Counted from the stretch's first letter, positions 34,835 to 47,785 are shown. The stretch: 64,000 bases of DNA from Lacisediminimonas profundi (GCF_008831265.1 NZ_VTTH01000001.1:744001-808000); one strand, 5' to 3'. Notes: a model not told the origin generated them from the letters alone. Program-made: numbers and translations.

Positions 34835-34890
34835 GCAGTGCTGGTTTCCGTGGTGCCGGCCGCGTGCGGCCAGCACTGCGGAAACCACGG
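34835..34890. repeat. Complex inverted repeat between convergent genes
   Basis: GCAGTGCTGG (34835-34844) pairs with CCAGCACTGC (34870-34879). Overlapping it, GGTTTCCG (34843-34850) pairs with CGGAAACC (34879-34886) and CCGTGGT with ACCACGG. The arms are rotated relative to each other, so either pairing excludes the other. The element lies between two convergent genes and probably folds at mRNA 3' ends. It lacks a T-run. Confidence 0.6.
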
Positions 34891-34937
34891 CGATCCACGC
34901 GTTCCTTGCCGGATGAATGGCGCGCGGCTTGCGCCGG

Positions 34938-35873
34938 TCACACCGGGCTGAGCAGGGGCCTGCCGGCGAACCAGGCGGCGACGTTGTCGGTTACCAGCTT
35001 TGCCATTGCTGCCCGCGTGGCATGAGTGCCGGACCCGACATGCGGCTGCAACACCACGTTGTCGAGCTGGCACAGTGCTTCGGGCACGCGCGGTTCATCG
35101 ACGAACACGTCGAGGCCGGCACCCGCAATCGTCCCGGCCTGCAATGCGCGGATCAGGGCCGGCTCGTCGATCGTGCTGCCGCGAGAGATGTTGATCAGGT
35201 AGGAGTCGCTGCCGAGCGCCTGCAGCACACGCTCGTCGATGATTTTTTCGGTGCCCTTGCCGCCGGGGCAGGCGACCACCAGTATCTTGGCCCAGCGCGC
35301 CAGTTCGGCTGCATCGGCGAAATACCGGTACGGCACGTCCTTTTGCTCGCTGCGGCCGTGATAGCCGATCTGCATGCCGAAACCCGTGGCCCTGCGGGCG
35401 ATGGCGCGGCCGATGCGGCCCAGGCCAACGATGCCGATGTTTTCGCCCCAAACCTTGTCGCTCAGCGGCGCCGGGCCGGACAGCCAGCGGCCGGCCCTCA
35501 CATAGCGATCGTTGAAGACCGTGCGCCGCACAGTCGACAGGATCAGCGTCCAGGTGGTGTCAGCCACGCATTCGTTCAGTACGTCTGGCGTGTTGGTGAC
35601 GATGATGCCGCGCTGCTTTGCCGCGGCGATGTCGATGCCATCGTAGCCCACGCCGAAACTTGCCAGCAGCTTGAGCCGCGGCAGCGCATCCATTTCCCAC
35701 GCCTTCGCGCCACGCAAGCCTGAGGTCACGGCGACTTCGATGCGGTCTGCGATCGATGCCAGAAAGGCCTTCGGGTCCGGTGCTTCCCACACACGATGCA
35801 CGATATATTGTTCATTCAGCTCGACCATGCCGGTGGCATGGATCGGGCTGATCAGGGCGATCTCGGGTTTCAT
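34938..35873 (-). CDS. D-isomer-specific 2-hydroxyacid dehydrogenase
   Basis: A 311-residue NAD(P)-dependent enzyme. The nucleotide-binding motif GIVGLGRIGRAIA starts near residue 147. Catalytic Arg lies in NISRGSTIDE, Glu in VDEPRVPEAL and His in QPHVGSGTH, in correct order. The substrate loop FGVGYDGID is typical of the glyoxylate/hydroxypyruvate/2-ketogluconate reductase branch. It reduces a 2-oxoacid to the D-hydroxyacid; the exact substrate is open. It is monocistronic, with an intergenic stretch of 326 bases behind its start. Confidence 0.87.
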   Translation of the reverse strand: MKPEIALISPIHATGMVELNEQYIVHRVWEAPDPKAFLASIADRIEVAVTSGLRGAKAWEMDALPRLKLLASFGVGYDGIDIAAAKQRGIIVTNTPDVLNECVADTTWTLILSTVRRTVFNDRYVRAGRWLSGPAPLSDKVWGENIGIVGLGRIGRAIARRATGFGMQIGYHGRSEQKDVPYRYFADAAELARWAKILVVACPGGKGTEKIIDERVLQALGSDSYLINISRGSTIDEPALIRALQAGTIAGAGLDVFVDEPRVPEALCQLDNVVLQPHVGSGTHATRAAMAKLVTDNVAAWFAGRPLLSPV

Positions 35874-36199
35874 GCAGATGTCTCTTTTTGTTTTGTAATG
35901 AATGATGGTGCGTAGCTTGCCGCATCAATTGGCTGCCAGCATGAGAAATATATCATCTGCCGCGGGTTCGCCTGGCCCGGGGGATGTTGCGAACAAGATC
36001 TTGCGGAAAGGGGCGTGCGGAAAGGGGCGTACGAGAAGCCAGGCCGTGATTCGCGCGCGGGATGCCCTTGGCCCAGCGTGCGGCACGTCGCCATCAAATT
36101 CCGACTGCAATTCCCCTACAATCGTGCAGGAAGCGGTACAAGAAGCCCAGGTCGGGCCCGCTTGTCGCCCGCGAGCCATCAACTACACAGAGAGCGGAA
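35874..36199. other. Intergenic region with a 14-bp tandem duplication
   Basis: This 326-base gap separates two divergent genes (2-hydroxyacid dehydrogenase and short-chain dehydrogenase). At 36002-36029 the 14-mer TGCGGAAAGGGGCG occurs twice in perfect tandem. The left part is AT-richer than the flanks and probably holds the dehydrogenase promoter. I see no convincing extra gene. Confidence 0.55.
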
Positions 36200-36952
36200 A
36201 TGAATAATCAAAAGATTGCCCTCGTCACGGGCGCCGGGTCCGGTATTGGCCGGGCTGTCGCCTGGGCATTGATGAAGGAGGGGTATACGGTGGTGCTGAC
36301 GGGGCGCAGGCGCGAACCGCTTGAGCAGACCGCTACGGCCGGCGCCAGCAGCGCCACGGCCATGGTTTGTCCGGCCGACGTCAGCGACCCGCAATCGGTG
36401 CAGGAACTGTTCGGGACAATCCAGGCCCGCTACGGGCGCCTTGACCTGCTGTTCAATAATGCCGGAATCTTTACCCCGGGCGCATCGCTGGAGGAGGTGT
36501 CCTTCGAACAATGGAAATCCTCGGTTGACGTCAACCTGACCGGCTCATTCCTGTGCACCCGGGAGGCCTTCCGCATCATGAAAGCCCAGGATCCGCAGGG
36601 TGGACGCATCATCAACAATGGTTCGATATCGGCGCATGCGCCGCGGCCAAACTCGGTGGGGTATACGGCGACCAAGCATGCGATAACCGGATTGACCAAA
36701 TCGGCGTCCCTGGACGGCAGGAAGTACAACATCGCCTGCGGCCAGATCGACATCGGCAATGCCTCCACCGACATGACCGAGAAAATGAAGAAGGGCGTGA
36801 TGCAGGCCAACGGCAGCATCGAGGTCGAAGCCACGATGGATGTGGAGCATGTGGCCCGGGCGGTCATCTACATGGCCAGCCTGCCGCTGGAAGCCAATGT
36901 GCAGTTCATGACCGTCATGGCGACCAAGATGCCGTTTATCGGCCGCGGTTAG
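36200..36952 (+). CDS. Short-chain dehydrogenase/reductase
   Basis: A 250-residue classical SDR. Cofactor motif [10 protein letters not shown] at residues 10-19, NNAG at about 90, catalytic Ser in NGSISAHAP, and the active-site pair YTATKHA. The basic residues in [10 protein letters not shown] suggest NADP preference. The start at 36200 follows a GAGCGGA site; the longer in-frame extension is Arg-rich and unlikely. Substrate unknown. Confidence 0.87.
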   Translation: MNNQKIALVTGAGSGIGRAVAWALMKEGYTVVLTGRRREPLEQTATAGASSATAMVCPADVSDPQSVQELFGTIQARYGRLDLLFNNAGIFTPGASLEEVSFEQWKSSVDVNLTGSFLCTREAFRIMKAQDPQGGRIINNGSISAHAPRPNSVGYTATKHAITGLTKSASLDGRKYNIACGQIDIGNASTDMTEKMKKGVMQANGSIEVEATMDVEHVARAVIYMASLPLEANVQFMTVMATKMPFIGRG

Positions 36953-37110
36953 GAGAGAACAGTCCTTCGATCACCGGTGCGGCTACGGCAGCCGGCGCAG
37001 CCGGTGGCGTCTGGCAGCAGCGTCGCGGTGGGGAGCTTGCCGCGAATGAGGCGCGCAGTGCGTGATTGCAAGGGCTCGGGCCACGCAATTGTCGGCATGC
37101 GCGGACCGCG

Positions 37111-37938
37111 TCAGCTTTGCTCGACGACGGCTTTTGATGCCGCGGCTTGCGTTGCAATGCTGCGGCTGGACGACAGTTCAGATACCGGCCGCGCTTTTTG
37201 CTTGAGGCAGTATCCCTGCTTGTAAACGCTGGCCAGTGTGAACTGCGATTTGGTCAGCATCTCCAGTTTCAGCCGCAACTGGAAGATGGTGACCCGGATA
37301 TTGCTGCCCTCGGTCGACTTGCCGCTTGATTTGAAAAGCGTGACCAGGTCGTTGATTGGTATGACGCTGCCCATCTGGTTCAGGAACAGTTCCGCCAGGG
37401 CGTACTCCGATGGCGTCAGGTGGACGGTCCTGCCCTGATAGGAAATCAGCCGCGATTCGGGCAGCAGCGTGAGGGACCCGAAGCGCAACTTGGTCTTCAG
37501 GATGTTTTTCCTCCTCAGTGCGCTGACCACGCGCCGGACCAGGTCCGGAATGGCAAACGGCATGCAGATCCAGTCGGAGACAAAGTCCGGGAAGTCGGCG
37601 CTGTCCGCCAGCGACGCATAGGAACGGAAGATCAGTATCACCGGCGACAGCACAATGGGGACGAATGGCGGATCCTTGATGAACGTCAGTTCGCGCCGTT
37701 CCATCAACTGGATCTTTTCGATGAAGGTAGCGTCCTCCGCGTCGATCAGCAATACCGATGGCAGATCCGGATAGCTGAGAAGATGATCGGGCTTGATGTT
37801 TTCAGCCAGGTGCGTGATCTCGTATTCGATAGGCTCGTTTTGTTGCGATAGCTTGGGGAAGGCTGCGTGCAGGGAGTCGATTTCGCGCGACAGCGTGTTG
37901 TACAGGCCCACACCGATGATCTTCAAATGCAATTGCAT
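37111..37938 (-). CDS. Atypical response-regulator-like winged-helix protein A
   Basis: A 275-residue protein. The N-terminal half (1-135) looks like a much-altered receiver: an Asp sits at the expected place (VLLIDAED), but the N-terminal acidic pair and the conserved Lys region are not recognisable. The C-terminal half (about 145-245) is an OmpR-type winged helix (SRLISYQGRTVHLTPSEYAL; VYKQGYCLK). It is a paralogue of equal length of the protein at 39151. A GGGGAGAG site supports the ATG at 37938. No histidine kinase gene is near. It is divergent from the gene at 38203. Confidence 0.75.
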   Translation of the reverse strand: MQLHLKIIGVGLYNTLSREIDSLHAAFPKLSQQNEPIEYEITHLAENIKPDHLLSYPDLPSVLLIDAEDATFIEKIQLMERRELTFIKDPPFVPIVLSPVILIFRSYASLADSADFPDFVSDWICMPFAIPDLVRRVVSALRRKNILKTKLRFGSLTLLPESRLISYQGRTVHLTPSEYALAELFLNQMGSVIPINDLVTLFKSSGKSTEGSNIRVTIFQLRLKLEMLTKSQFTLASVYKQGYCLKQKARPVSELSSSRSIATQAAASKAVVEQS

Positions 37939-38202
37939 GCTGCGCTCTCCCCGCTGTTGCGTGGCCACACATTTGGGCGAACCACGACTAGCCTTTGTTT
38001 TGGATTGTTAATTCTGGGCGGGAATAAAGTCAGCTATTCGAGGAATGCCGACAATTACTGACGACACACTTGGTTCGCGGCGCAAATCAAAAAATAACAA
38101 AAAGAGCAAGCATTATTTGATCAACATATTGTTCGTTAATTAATGTTTCTGCGGGGGGCGGTTGTTCTATTTTTACGGCTTTCACGCCCTCCGCCAAACC
38201 CG

Positions 38203-38961
38203 ATGGCCCCCGCCAGGAGTACTCCACTCAGCATCATCGTTGCCGAACGTGACCGTGCGGCGCTGCAGTCCATGGTCAGCGCGCTGGGTGCGGAAGGGTG
38301 GCTGGTGGAAGGCGTTGCTGACAGCCGCTCGCTTTACCTGGCGCTGCTGCAGCGCCCGACCCAGATCCTGGTGCTGGCGCTGCACCTGCCGCCCGAAGGG
38401 GGGCTGAGCGTGGTGCGTCACCTGCGATCCATCAGGAGCACCAGTTCGATCGGCATCATCGCGCTGGCCGAAGCTGGCAGCCCGCTCCAGATCGAGGCGC
38501 TGCAGTCGGGCGCCGACGCCAGCCTCTGCCGGCCGCCGGCAATGGACGAGCTGAAGGCGTATGTCAGGACGCTCGAGCGACGGCTCCGGGGCGATCAGTT
38601 GCTCGAACCCGGACAGGTCTGGCAATACCACCAGAGCGAATGGAAATTGATATCGCCATCAGGTGCCGATATCGAGCTCAGCCACCTGGAGGCTGCATTT
38701 GTCCACATCATCGCCCGCCATGCGGGCCGCCCGGTGCGTCGCCGCGACATTATTTCGCAGGCTTTCGGCCAGGATCCGCTGCATTACGATAGCCGGCGGC
38801 TGGAGGCAATCGTCAGCCGCTTGAGAAGAAAATTGCATCGCTGCTACCCCTTGTCCCAGCCGATCAAGGTGGTGCACTCCATCGGGTATGTGTTTGCCGA
38901 TGCCATCCGGTGCATCGAGCTGCCGGCGGTGGATGGGAGGGCGGGAACTGATCGTGCATGA
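38203..38961 (+). CDS. Atypical response-regulator-like winged-helix protein C
   Basis: A 252-residue protein with receiver-like N-terminus (LSIIVAERDRAALQSMVSAL) and an OmpR-type winged helix (about 150-235; HYDSRRLEAIVSRLRRKLH, KVVHSIGYVF). The phospho-acceptor strand reads ILVLALHLPPEGGL, with Ala in place of Asp, so the receiver cannot be phosphorylated in the usual way. The start is uncertain: the in-frame ATG at 38143 is possible but neither has a clear ribosome site. It sits between the two paralogous regulators A and B. Confidence 0.75.
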   Translation: MAPARSTPLSIIVAERDRAALQSMVSALGAEGWLVEGVADSRSLYLALLQRPTQILVLALHLPPEGGLSVVRHLRSIRSTSSIGIIALAEAGSPLQIEALQSGADASLCRPPAMDELKAYVRTLERRLRGDQLLEPGQVWQYHQSEWKLISPSGADIELSHLEAAFVHIIARHAGRPVRRRDIISQAFGQDPLHYDSRRLEAIVSRLRRKLHRCYPLSQPIKVVHSIGYVFADAIRCIELPAVDGRAGTDRA

Positions 38962-39150
38962 GTAGTTGCTAAAAAGAAAATCTTGATATTTCTCCAATAG
39001 TTGTCGAATATGTAACGACAGGGAGAGGGCCGAATTGAAGACGGCAGGACTTGTCCCTTGGCCGGCGCCAAAGAAATCTGAACAAAAACGCCAGCGCGGT
39101 TACCGAGAGCTTCGGTAATTACATCAGTTGAAGGCTTAGGGGAGCGTCAG

Positions 39151-39978
39151 ATGGACATCACGATCAGAATTTTGGGCGACAACCTGTATTCCGCCATCCT
39201 GGCCAGCAAGGCCGCACTGGATTCGACGTTCCTGAAATTGTCGCGGAATACCGATCCGATCGACATTTTCGTGGAGAAAGTCGAGGAGCCGCTCCGAGCA
39301 GAATCCCTGATGGCCGATCCTGAAAGACCTGCCGTCATTCTCGCCCACACGGACAACACGCACTTTGTCGACCGCCTGCAGGCCATGGAAAAGCGGGAAC
39401 TGCTTCTGGCCGGCAGCAGCGAATCCTCGCCACTGATCTCGCCCATCATCATGGTATTCAGTCCCGGCTCGCCGATGAGCGAACTGCGGGAATTTCCCGA
39501 GATGGTCTCAGACTGGTTCTTCATGCCGGTCGCCGCACCTGAGCTGGCGCGCCGGGTCCTGTATTCCATGCGGCGCAAGAGCATACTGAAATCGCGGCTG
39601 TGCTTCGGCCCCATGACCCTGATTCCGGACACCAGGACAATCAGTTTCGCCGGGAGAAGTGCGGTCCTCACCCGCAGCGAATTCGCACTCGCCGAATTGT
39701 TCCTGGCCCAAATGGGTTCGGTAATTCCCACATCCGAACTGGTCGCCCTGTTCAAGTCGACCGGCAAGTCGACCGAGGGCAGCAACATCCGGGTCACCAT
39801 CTTCCAGTTGCGGCTGAAGCTGGAAATGCTGACCAAATCGCAGTACACGCTGGTCAGCGTCTACAAACAGGGTTATTGCATGAAACAGAAGCCACGCACG
39901 CCAGCGATTGAGGATTATGCATTGCGTGGTGGAGGCCCGGTCGCTGGCGAATACCGGGTAGCCGCAACTTTGCAGTGA
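39151..39978 (+). CDS. Atypical response-regulator-like winged-helix protein B
   Basis: A 275-residue paralogue of the protein encoded at 37111. In the receiver-like half the expected phospho-acceptor is His (VILAHTDN) instead of Asp. The winged-helix half is nearly identical to that of protein A: 27 consecutive residues from GKSTEGS to LTKSQ are the same. Their DNA (39763-39843 against 37243-37323) differs at only 3 of 81 positions, all silent. Both proteins should therefore bind the same DNA sites while sensing different inputs, which is inference. Confidence 0.75.
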   Translation: MDITIRILGDNLYSAILASKAALDSTFLKLSRNTDPIDIFVEKVEEPLRAESLMADPERPAVILAHTDNTHFVDRLQAMEKRELLLAGSSESSPLISPIIMVFSPGSPMSELREFPEMVSDWFFMPVAAPELARRVLYSMRRKSILKSRLCFGPMTLIPDTRTISFAGRSAVLTRSEFALAELFLAQMGSVIPTSELVALFKSTGKSTEGSNIRVTIFQLRLKLEMLTKSQYTLVSVYKQGYCMKQKPRTPAIEDYALRGGGPVAGEYRVAATLQ

Positions 39979-40216
39979 TTGTTTCACCAAATCTGGTGCT
40001 GTTTATGTCACTATTCAGGCTGCGCGTAAATGGCGCTTGCCATTTGATTTGGAACAACATCGTTGCATGGCAACGGAGTTCTAATCGGCGCTAGGCAGAA
40101 GGGGCGCGGTATCGGTGCGTGTCGTTGTTTCGAGCTGGTGAAGTACCCAGTCTGTCATTTCTCAATCGTTTGGTCTTTGGTCCGGGCTTGTCCCGGTTAT
40201 GAAAATAGGAAATGCA

Positions 40217-40426
40217 ATGGCAACTGGTACTGTAAAGTGGTTCAACGACGCAAAAGGATTCGGTTTCATCACTCCTGATGAAGGTGGTGAAGACCTGTTC
40301 GCGCACTTTTCTGCAATTCAGAACAGCGGCGGCTACAAGTCCCTGGCCGAAAATCAACGAGTTTCGTTTGATGTGACGGTCGGACCGAAGGGCAAGCAAG
40401 CTTCGAACATCCAGCCGATCTCCTGA
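40217..40426 (+). CDS. Cold-shock protein, CspA family
   Basis: A 69-residue single cold-shock domain. RNP1 reads [11 protein letters not shown] and RNP2 is [19 protein letters not shown] opens the protein. These single-stranded-nucleic-acid-binding proteins act as RNA chaperones. The 238-base upstream gap probably contains a long leader, including a small hairpin CCGGG-CTTGT-CCCGG at 40182-40196, as is common for cold-shock mRNAs. It is monocistronic with a strong terminator. Confidence 0.92.
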   Translation: MATGTVKWFNDAKGFGFITPDEGGEDLFAHFSAIQNSGGYKSLAENQRVSFDVTVGPKGKQASNIQPIS

Positions 40427-40430
40427 TCTG

Positions 40431-40462
40431 AAAAAAATCCCCGGTTCGCCGGGGATTTTTTT
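40431..40462 (+). terminator. Rho-independent terminator of the cold-shock gene
   Basis: A-run, then ATCCCCGG, TTCG tetraloop, CCGGGGAT, then seven Ts. The stem is perfect and starts four bases after the stop codon; the flanking A- and T-runs make it functional in both directions. Confidence 0.95.
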
Positions 40463-40609
40463 GCTTGGATTGCAGTAGCAGTAGCAGTCGCCGGCAGGGC
40501 GTAAAGCCTCCGGGCGCCAGCACTGCAGCGCCATCGATCCGCCCTTGCTGCAGGGCGGACGGGGCGTTATTTGCATTTGCGTCTGCGAATTCTGCGGAAG
40601 CAATGAAGC

Positions 40610-41515
40610 TCAGGTCGGGCTCCAGTGCCCGGCGCGAGCGTAGTGCTGGCGGAGAAAGTCGACAAACGCGCGGATGCGAACCGGCAAATATTGTCGTTGC
40701 GCATAGACCGCGTAAATGTCATCGCCGGGCGCCGCGAACTGGTCCAGTACCGCAACCAGTTCGCCGGACTGGAGTTCGGCACCCACCTCCCAGAGCGACC
40801 TCCACGCCAGTCCCTTGCCGGCAAGCGCCCAGTCATGCAGGACAGATCCATCGTTGCAGCACATGGTTCCGCTGACCTTGACCAGGACTGGCCGGCTGTT
40901 CTGCCGAAACGACCAGCCGCGCTGGCTGCCGTCGTTGCCCATGGTCAGGCAGTTATGGAGCGCCAGATCCTCCAGCCGGGTGGGACGTCCCTTTGCAGTC
41001 AGGTAGGAAGGGGCAGCTACGACAACCCGGCGGTTGTCCGCCAGCTTCACGCCGATCAGGCTGGGGTCGGCATGCGCGGCGATGCGGATGCCCACGTCCA
41101 CGCCTTCGCCCGCAAGGTTGACGACCCGGTCGTCCAGGCTAAGCGTCACAGTGACTTCGGGATGCGCGGCAAGGAAGGCGGGTATCAGTGGTGCGACATG
41201 ACGCCGTCCAAATCCGGCGGGGGCGGATACCACCAGATGGCCGCTGGCCCGCGTGGCGCGTTCGGACGCGGATAATTCGGCATTCTGCAGGTCGGCCAGG
41301 ATGCGCTGGCAGTCGTCCAGGAAGGCTTCGCCCTCGTTGGTCAAGGTGATCTTGCGCGTGGTGCGGCGCAGCAGTTTGACGCCCAGTCGCTGTTCGAGCG
41401 CATTCAGGCGCCGGCCGATAATTGCTGGCGCCACACCTTCCGCACGCGCTGCGGCGGACAGGCTGCCGTGCGCGGCGACATCGACGAAAGTGGAAATCTG
41501 CTTGAACTGAGCCAT
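40610..41515 (-). CDS. LysR-family transcriptional regulator
   Basis: A 301-residue LysR protein. The N-terminal helix-turn-helix (residues 2-60) has FVDVAAHGSLSAAARAEGVAPAIIGRRLNALEQRLG. The effector-binding domain spans about 88-295. It resembles the CrgA/DsdC-like group typical of Burkholderiales, with VDVGIRIAAHADPSLIG. It is divergent from an alpha/beta hydrolase gene across 130 bases, its likeliest target, though the link is not proven. Confidence 0.87.
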   Translation of the reverse strand: MAQFKQISTFVDVAAHGSLSAAARAEGVAPAIIGRRLNALEQRLGVKLLRRTTRKITLTNEGEAFLDDCQRILADLQNAELSASERATRASGHLVVSAPAGFGRRHVAPLIPAFLAAHPEVTVTLSLDDRVVNLAGEGVDVGIRIAAHADPSLIGVKLADNRRVVVAAPSYLTAKGRPTRLEDLALHNCLTMGNDGSQRGWSFRQNSRPVLVKVSGTMCCNDGSVLHDWALAGKGLAWRSLWEVGAELQSGELVAVLDQFAAPGDDIYAVYAQRQYLPVRIRAFVDFLRQHYARAGHWSPT

Positions 41516-41645
41516 GCGGGAGTGCCAAATTTGTGACTAAAACGCACAGATCATCGGACAAATCCTGCGAATTTTCAATGTTTCCCATTTTCCGGCCGCA
41601 ATCCGGTCCACGTCGAACCGACCGCTCTGCATTTACAATGCCCCC

Positions 41646-42455
41646 ATGAACCGTCCCATCCTGCATTTCGCCCACGGCAACAGCTTTCCCGCCGAGACCT
41701 ACAAGCTTTTCTTCCAGCATTTGCGTCACCACTATGACGTTCAAGCGCTTTCGATGCATGCGCATAATCCCGCTTACCCAGTGCGCAATGGCTGGCATGC
41801 ACTGAGCCAGGAATTGATCGCGGAAATACAACATCGCCATGGCAAGCCGGTGATACTGGCTGGCCATTCGATGGGAGGCATGCTGTGCCTGATGGCGGCC
41901 AAGGCCAGGCCTGACCTGGTGCGCGCAGTCGTCCTGCTGGATTCGCCTGTCGTCGCCGGCTGGCGGGCGGTGCTGCTCGGGATGGCGAAGAGCGCCGGTA
42001 TCGACAAGCGGTTCTCGCCGGCGCGTTTTTCCGAGAGGCGGCGCGAAACCTGGCCTACCCGGGAAGAGGCCTACCAGCACTTCGCCGCAAAGCCGGTGTT
42101 CGCCGCCTGGCCGCAGCAAGTGCTGCGGGACTATATCGAGCACGGCCTGGTCGACCATCCGCAGGGCGTGAGCTTGCGCTTCACGCGTGATACCGAGACT
42201 GCGGTGTACCGCACGCTGCCGCATCATCTCGGCGCACTGGTCGCGCGCGGATTCCGGGTGCCGGTCGGCTTCATCGGCGGAGCGGAATCGCTGGAGATCC
42301 GGCAGGCCGGGCTGCGCGCTACCCGCAAGCTGGTCGGACGGCATTTCAGGCTGATTCCAGGCAGTCACCTGTATCCAATGGAGCATCCCGATGCAGCGGC
42401 GGACGCAGTACATCAGATGGTTCAATCCTTGTTGCATGAAAGGCGGGGGGCATGA
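41646..42455 (+). CDS. Alpha/beta hydrolase
   Basis: A 269-residue serine hydrolase. Oxyanion segment FAHGNSFPAETY near the N-terminus, nucleophile elbow GHSMGGMLC at about residue 76, and a C-terminal His in GSHLYPMEHPD. An esterase or thioesterase-type role is possible. Its stop overlaps the start of the LpxR-like gene (ATGA at 42452), so the two are coupled. Confidence 0.82.
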   Translation: MNRPILHFAHGNSFPAETYKLFFQHLRHHYDVQALSMHAHNPAYPVRNGWHALSQELIAEIQHRHGKPVILAGHSMGGMLCLMAAKARPDLVRAVVLLDSPVVAGWRAVLLGMAKSAGIDKRFSPARFSERRRETWPTREEAYQHFAAKPVFAAWPQQVLRDYIEHGLVDHPQGVSLRFTRDTETAVYRTLPHHLGALVARGFRVPVGFIGGAESLEIRQAGLRATRKLVGRHFRLIPGSHLYPMEHPDAAADAVHQMVQSLLHERRGA

Positions 42456-43399
42456 AACGAATCGTTGCCAGCTTTACCAGCGCAGCCAGAGTTACAGCGC
42501 TGCTGACTGTTGCGATGTTGCCATCGGTCGGCGCCGCCTCGGCGATCGACGAATACCGCGATGTCGTGGCGCGCGGCAGGCACGCCGTCGTTGCCGATAT
42601 CGATAACGACTCGATGCTGCTCAAGCGCGATGACGGCTTCTATACCAGCGGACTGCGCATGCGTTCGACCTGGACCGTGGCCGAGGGCGGGCAGGCCAGG
42701 ACTTGGGGCTGGCATGTCGGGCAGGAGTTGTACACCGCTTCCGACATCAACCTGCCGCCGGCGCGGATCGGGCGCAACGATCATCCCTACGCCGGATGGC
42801 TGTATGCGGGGGTGGCGCGCGAGGTGAGCGAGTCAAGCGGCGGTTTCCGGCGTTTCGGCCTGGATGTCGGCTGCCTCGGCCCTTGCGCCGGCGGGGAGTT
42901 CACGCAAAGAACCTTGCACAGCCTGCTCAACCAGCCGCAGGCGCAAGCATGGTCCACCCAGTTGCGCAATGAATTCGGCGTGGTGCTGCACGGCGCCTGG
43001 GCGCCATTGCGCTGGGTGCCGGTCCGCTCGTTCGACCTGCAACCCTCGGTGCATGGCCGCTTCGGCAATATATTCACCGATGCCGGTGTTCAAGTGATGA
43101 TGCGCGCAGGCCAGCTGAACCTGTTCCCGCACCAGCCTGCGCTGTATGGGTTCCTGCGCGCCGATGCCCGCGCTGTCGGCTACAACGCGACCATGCAGGG
43201 CGGCTATTTTTCCGGTGCCAATGCAAGGACAGTCGCACCCAGGCGGGCGGTGGGCGAGCTGGAAATCGGCGTGGCCTGGCAGGGCCAGCGTTTCGGGCTG
43301 AGCGCCTCCGTGGTGCGCCGCGGCAACGAGGTGGCCGATTTGCCAAATTCGCAAGGCTCGCAAAATTTTGCCAGGGTGCAGTTGGTCTATTTACCTTGA
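42452..43399 (+). CDS. LpxR-family outer-membrane lipid A deacylase-like protein
   Basis: A 315-residue protein with a signal peptide ending VGAASA. The mature part matches the DUF2219/LpxR layout: DIDNDSMLLKRDDGFYTSGL, RNDHPYAGWLY, and alternating strands ending ARVQLVYLP, a beta-barrel terminal strand without a final aromatic residue. LpxR removes the 3'-acyloxyacyl group of lipid A at the outer membrane. The Asn-Asp pair is kept, but the YTNG motif of characterised enzymes reads YTSG here, so activity is uncertain. It is coupled to the alpha/beta hydrolase gene. Confidence 0.75.
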   Translation: MKRIVASFTSAARVTALLTVAMLPSVGAASAIDEYRDVVARGRHAVVADIDNDSMLLKRDDGFYTSGLRMRSTWTVAEGGQARTWGWHVGQELYTASDINLPPARIGRNDHPYAGWLYAGVAREVSESSGGFRRFGLDVGCLGPCAGGEFTQRTLHSLLNQPQAQAWSTQLRNEFGVVLHGAWAPLRWVPVRSFDLQPSVHGRFGNIFTDAGVQVMMRAGQLNLFPHQPALYGFLRADARAVGYNATMQGGYFSGANARTVAPRRAVGELEIGVAWQGQRFGLSASVVRRGNEVADLPNSQGSQNFARVQLVYLP

Positions 43400-43505
43400 T
43401 GTTGCTCGTGGATAAAGAGCGGCAGCCAGGCTGATCAACAGGTTTTCAGGCCATCCAGGCTGAATTTTTGCCACCGCACCCTGCGGGAGCGGTACCGCCA
43501 TGCGG

Positions 43506-43511
43506 TATAAT
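43506..43511 (+). promoter_or_regulatory. -10 element of the pyrG promoter
   Basis: A perfect TATAAT lies 43 bases before the pyrG start. A 10-bp palindrome GCGGTACCGC (43489-43498) sits in the spacer region just upstream. I find no good -35 at standard spacing, so an activator or the palindrome-binding factor may contribute. Confidence 0.5.
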
Positions 43512-43515
43512 TTGA

Positions 43516-47399
<3,884 letters not shown>

Positions 47400-47401
47400 T
47401 C

Positions 47402-47436
47402 CGATGCGGGCGAACGTTTTCGTCTCGCCCGCATCG
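47402..47436 (+). other. 12-bp-stem hairpin between eno and ftsB
   Basis: CGATGCGGGCGA pairs perfectly with TCGCCCGCATCG around an 11-base loop. It begins two bases after the eno stop and ends 11 bases before the ftsB start. The downstream GGATTTTCCC has only four Ts, so it is more likely a partial terminator, processing site or mRNA stabiliser that lowers ftsB relative to eno. Confidence 0.65.
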
Positions 47437-47447
47437 CGGATTTTCCC

Positions 47448-47738
47448 ATGCGCCTGATCCTGATCGTCCTGACCGGCTTGCTGCTGCTGATCCAGTTCCC
47501 GCTGTGGCTGGGCAAGGGCGGCTGGCTGAAGGTCTGGGACCTGGACCAGCAGGTTACTTCGGCACAGAAAAAGACCGACGACCTGAAAGCACGCAATGCC
47601 AAGCTCGCATCTGAAGTGCAGGATTTGCGGGACGGCACCGGTGCGGTCGAGGAACGGGCGCGGTATGAACTGGGAATGATCCGGGATAACGAAATCTTCG
47701 TCCAGATACTGGAGTCCCCGGCCAAGAAGAGTAATTGA
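47448..47738 (+). CDS. ftsB: Cell division protein FtsB
   Basis: A 96-residue bitopic membrane protein. The first 20 or so residues ([20 protein letters not shown]) form the membrane segment. A coiled coil follows ([22 protein letters not shown]), and then [18 protein letters not shown], the conserved FtsB end. It bridges FtsL and FtsQ in the divisome. Position after eno is the classic location. Confidence 0.95.
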   Translation: MRLILIVLTGLLLLIQFPLWLGKGGWLKVWDLDQQVTSAQKKTDDLKARNAKLASEVQDLRDGTGAVEERARYELGMIRDNEIFVQILESPAKKSN

Positions 47739-47785
47739 ACGAATTAGCAGTAACCGGGTTGGACAAGACCAGCATGGAAAGAAAG

